DNA from: a virus
DNA length: 24,099 bases
Virus record (IMG/VR): IMGVR_UViG_3300027800_000047
Location: 1-24,099 of that record
Direction: 5' to 3' (one strand)
A program made the translations under genes and the position numbers. Every line of letters starts with the position of its first letter. The first letter of the stretch is position 1. The notes under the pieces are model-generated. The model did not search any database. It saw only the letters and a program-made list of their open reading frames with translations, and was not told the DNA's origin. This document shows positions 23,079 to 24,099 of the stretch, in pieces.

Positions 23079-23285
23079 ATGAACAGAAACAGACATTTAT
23101 CAGAAAAGAATTATGAGAAACACGTACAACCGCACATGAAAAAAGAATGTGCAACAAAGAAAAGAAGTAACAGCCACCATTTAGATAGTGGTAAAGATTT
23201 TATTCAGAAAAGCACATTACAAAAAAGTGCGGAAAGTATCGGATCAAAAATTAAAGGTATTTTTAAAAAGAAAGCAGGTAAGTAA
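23079..23285 (+). CDS. Small basic hypothetical protein
   Basis: A 68-residue Lys/His-rich protein (MNRNRHLSEKNYEKHVQPHM, ECATKKRSNSHHLDSGKDFI, SKIKGIFKKKAGK), no family recognised. High charge and small size suggest a nucleic-acid-binding accessory, but there is no motif. AAAAGGAG precedes it by about eleven bases, a long spacing. It starts 19 bases after the MBL gene and ends two bases before SSB. Its leader has 13 bases of perfect complementarity to the predicted small RNA (23058-23070 with 17859-17871). Confidence 0.68.
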   Translation: MNRNRHLSEKNYEKHVQPHMKKECATKKRSNSHHLDSGKDFIQKSTLQKSAESIGSKIKGIFKKKAGK

Positions 23286-23287
23286 AA

Positions 23288-23704
23288 ATGAACAAAGTAA
23301 ATTTAATTGGTAGATGGTGTAAGGATCCTGACGTAAGATATATGCAAAATGAAAATAGCACGTGTGTAGCAAGATGTACATTAGCAGTTGATCGTAAATT
23401 TAAAAAAGATGGAGAACAGCAGGCTGACTTTATTAATTGCGTGGCATTTGGTAAGGTCGGAGAATTAATTGAGAAATACACAAGCAAGGGAACTAAAATT
23501 GGTATTGTTGGAAGATTGCAAAGCGGAAAATATACCGACAAAGACGGTAAAGACGTTTTTACTACGGATATTGTAGTTGAAGAAATTGACTTTCTGGAAA
23601 CCAAACGTTCTGATTCCGATAATGTACCAAATCAGCAGGCGAGTGGAAATGATGGATTTATGAATTTGCCTGAAGGAATAAATGAAGATTTACCATTTAA
23701 TTAA
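23288..23704 (+). CDS. ssb: Single-stranded DNA-binding protein
   Basis: Coats single-stranded DNA during replication and recombination. The 138-residue protein is a standard bacterial-type SSB: OB-fold from MNKVNLIGRWCKDPDVRYMQ through CTLAVDRKF, DFINCVAFGKVGELIEKYTS, KGTKIGIVGRLQSGKYTDKD to FTTDIVVEEIDFLE (about 1-103), then a flexible linker (NVPNQQASGND) and an acidic tip ending EDLPFN, near the conserved DDLPF partner-binding tail. RecT and the ATPase upstream are its likely partners. It starts two bases after the previous stop. Confidence 0.95.
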   Translation: MNKVNLIGRWCKDPDVRYMQNENSTCVARCTLAVDRKFKKDGEQQADFINCVAFGKVGELIEKYTSKGTKIGIVGRLQSGKYTDKDGKDVFTTDIVVEEIDFLETKRSDSDNVPNQQASGNDGFMNLPEGINEDLPFN

Positions 23705-23727
23705 GATTGTAGTTTGATTAATTTAAA

Positions 23728-23800
23728 GCCTTATATAGCTACCTATTTACACAAGACGAACATTTTACCGTTAAATGTATTTAGGTTGGTTATTTAAGGC
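23728..23800 (+). other. Long imperfect hairpin between ssb and the DUF3850 gene
   Basis: GCCTTATATAGCTACC (23728-23743) and onward to TATTTACA (23751) folds against TGTATTTAGGTTGGTT and ATTTAAGGC (23776-23800), with about 20 pairs including G-T, one bulge and few mismatches. Inside, ACATTT (23760-23765) can alternatively pair with AAATGT (23773-23778). No T-run follows, so it is no plain terminator. As 23705-23824 has no gene, it may be a structured leader of the next gene or an RNA stabiliser. Confidence 0.5.
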
Positions 23801-23824
23801 AAATAGAAAGGAATTAAGGTATAT

Positions 23825-24099
23825 ATGGATAATATATTATTAGAAACAGAGATAGAAAAAGGAAATATAAAACATAGTCTTAAAATATTGCCAGAATATT
23901 TTGAAGATGTTACTCTAAATGGAAAAAGATTTGAATTGAGAAAAAATGATAGAGATTTTAAGATTGGAGATTTATTCGTTTTAAGAGAATGGAGAAATGA
24001 AGAATATACAGGAAGATTTTTTATTCAGTCAATTAAATACATTTTAAAAGATTGTGAAAAATTTGGTCTTGAAAAAGATTTCTGTATTTTTTGTTGGTA
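23825..24099 (+). CDS. DUF3850 (ASCH/PUA-like) protein, 3' end cut by window
   Basis: 91 residues are visible, open to the window end. After a short N-terminus, KHSLKILPEYFEDVTLNGKR, then FELRKNDRDFKIGDLFVLRE, EWRNEEYTGRFFIQSIKYIL and FGLEKDFCIF match the pattern of DUF3850, a small ASCH/PUA-like family common in phages of Gram-positive bacteria and thought to bind RNA. ATG 23825 is preceded by AAGGAATTAAGG. The hairpin at 23728-23800 lies in its leader. Little more can be said because the end is missing. Confidence 0.82.
   Translation, partial: MDNILLETEIEKGNIKHSLKILPEYFEDVTLNGKRFELRKNDRDFKIGDLFVLREWRNEEYTGRFFIQSIKYILKDCEKFGLEKDFCIFCW

Noticed and set aside
1-24099. CRISPR arrays, tRNA genes, insertion sequences, integrase and attachment sites
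   Set aside because: Looked for by eye; no regular spacer repeats, cloverleaf sequences, transposase motifs or recombinase genes were found in the window.

Overview
The window is a stretch of a tailed-phage (siphovirus) genome or prophage. All convincing genes are on the + strand, packed head to tail with short gaps or stop/start overlaps. The DNA is AT-rich, with AGGTGG- or AAAGGAG-type ribosome binding sites. HK97-type head proteins, an XhlA/r1t-holin/GH25 lysis cassette and a SleB-type hydrolase suggest a host among low-GC Gram-positive Clostridia (perhaps Lachnospiraceae). This is inferred from protein style, not from a database search.

Layout. (1) 1-83: a compact inverted-repeat region before the packaging genes. 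(2) 84-5381: packaging and head genes: small and large terminase, portal, prohead protease, and a major capsid protein with a built-in scaffolding (delta) domain. (3) 5392-8129: a terminator, a head fibre gene, the neck/connector series, and a tail tube protein with an extra chitobiase-like surface domain, closed by a second terminator. (4) 8148-11917: tail assembly chaperone pair made by a -1 ribosomal frameshift at A_AAA_AAG (8513-8519), then the tape measure. (5) 11938-15928: distal tail protein, a small fibre-like protein, a hub-like protein, a baseplate/fibre protein and two small proteins. (6) 15989-17808: lysis cassette, including an unlisted 36-residue lysine-rich peptide. (7) 17809-18193: a regulatory island: a consensus promoter, a short terminated RNA, a second promoter overlapped by paired direct repeats, and a small XRE regulator. 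(8) 18195-24099: SleB-like hydrolase, then a recombination/replication block: SMC/SbcC-like ATPase, RecT annealase, metallo-beta-lactamase-fold protein (apparently starting at ATA), SSB, and a partial DUF3850 gene cut by the window end.

How it works together. Terminase loads DNA through the portal into capsids matured by the protease; the neck proteins join the tail, whose length is set by the tape measure and whose assembly needs the frameshifted chaperone. Holin plus GH25 lysin release progeny. The distal block supplies annealing-type recombination.

The strongest unexplained signals are: a 10-mer CGGAAACGGA present nine times exactly, on both strands and in different reading frames; a predicted short RNA carrying a 17-nt perfect complement to the ribosome binding site of the distal tail gene; operator-like repeats in the XRE promoter; a Gly-to-Cys change in the ATPase Walker A motif; and the apparent ATA start codon.
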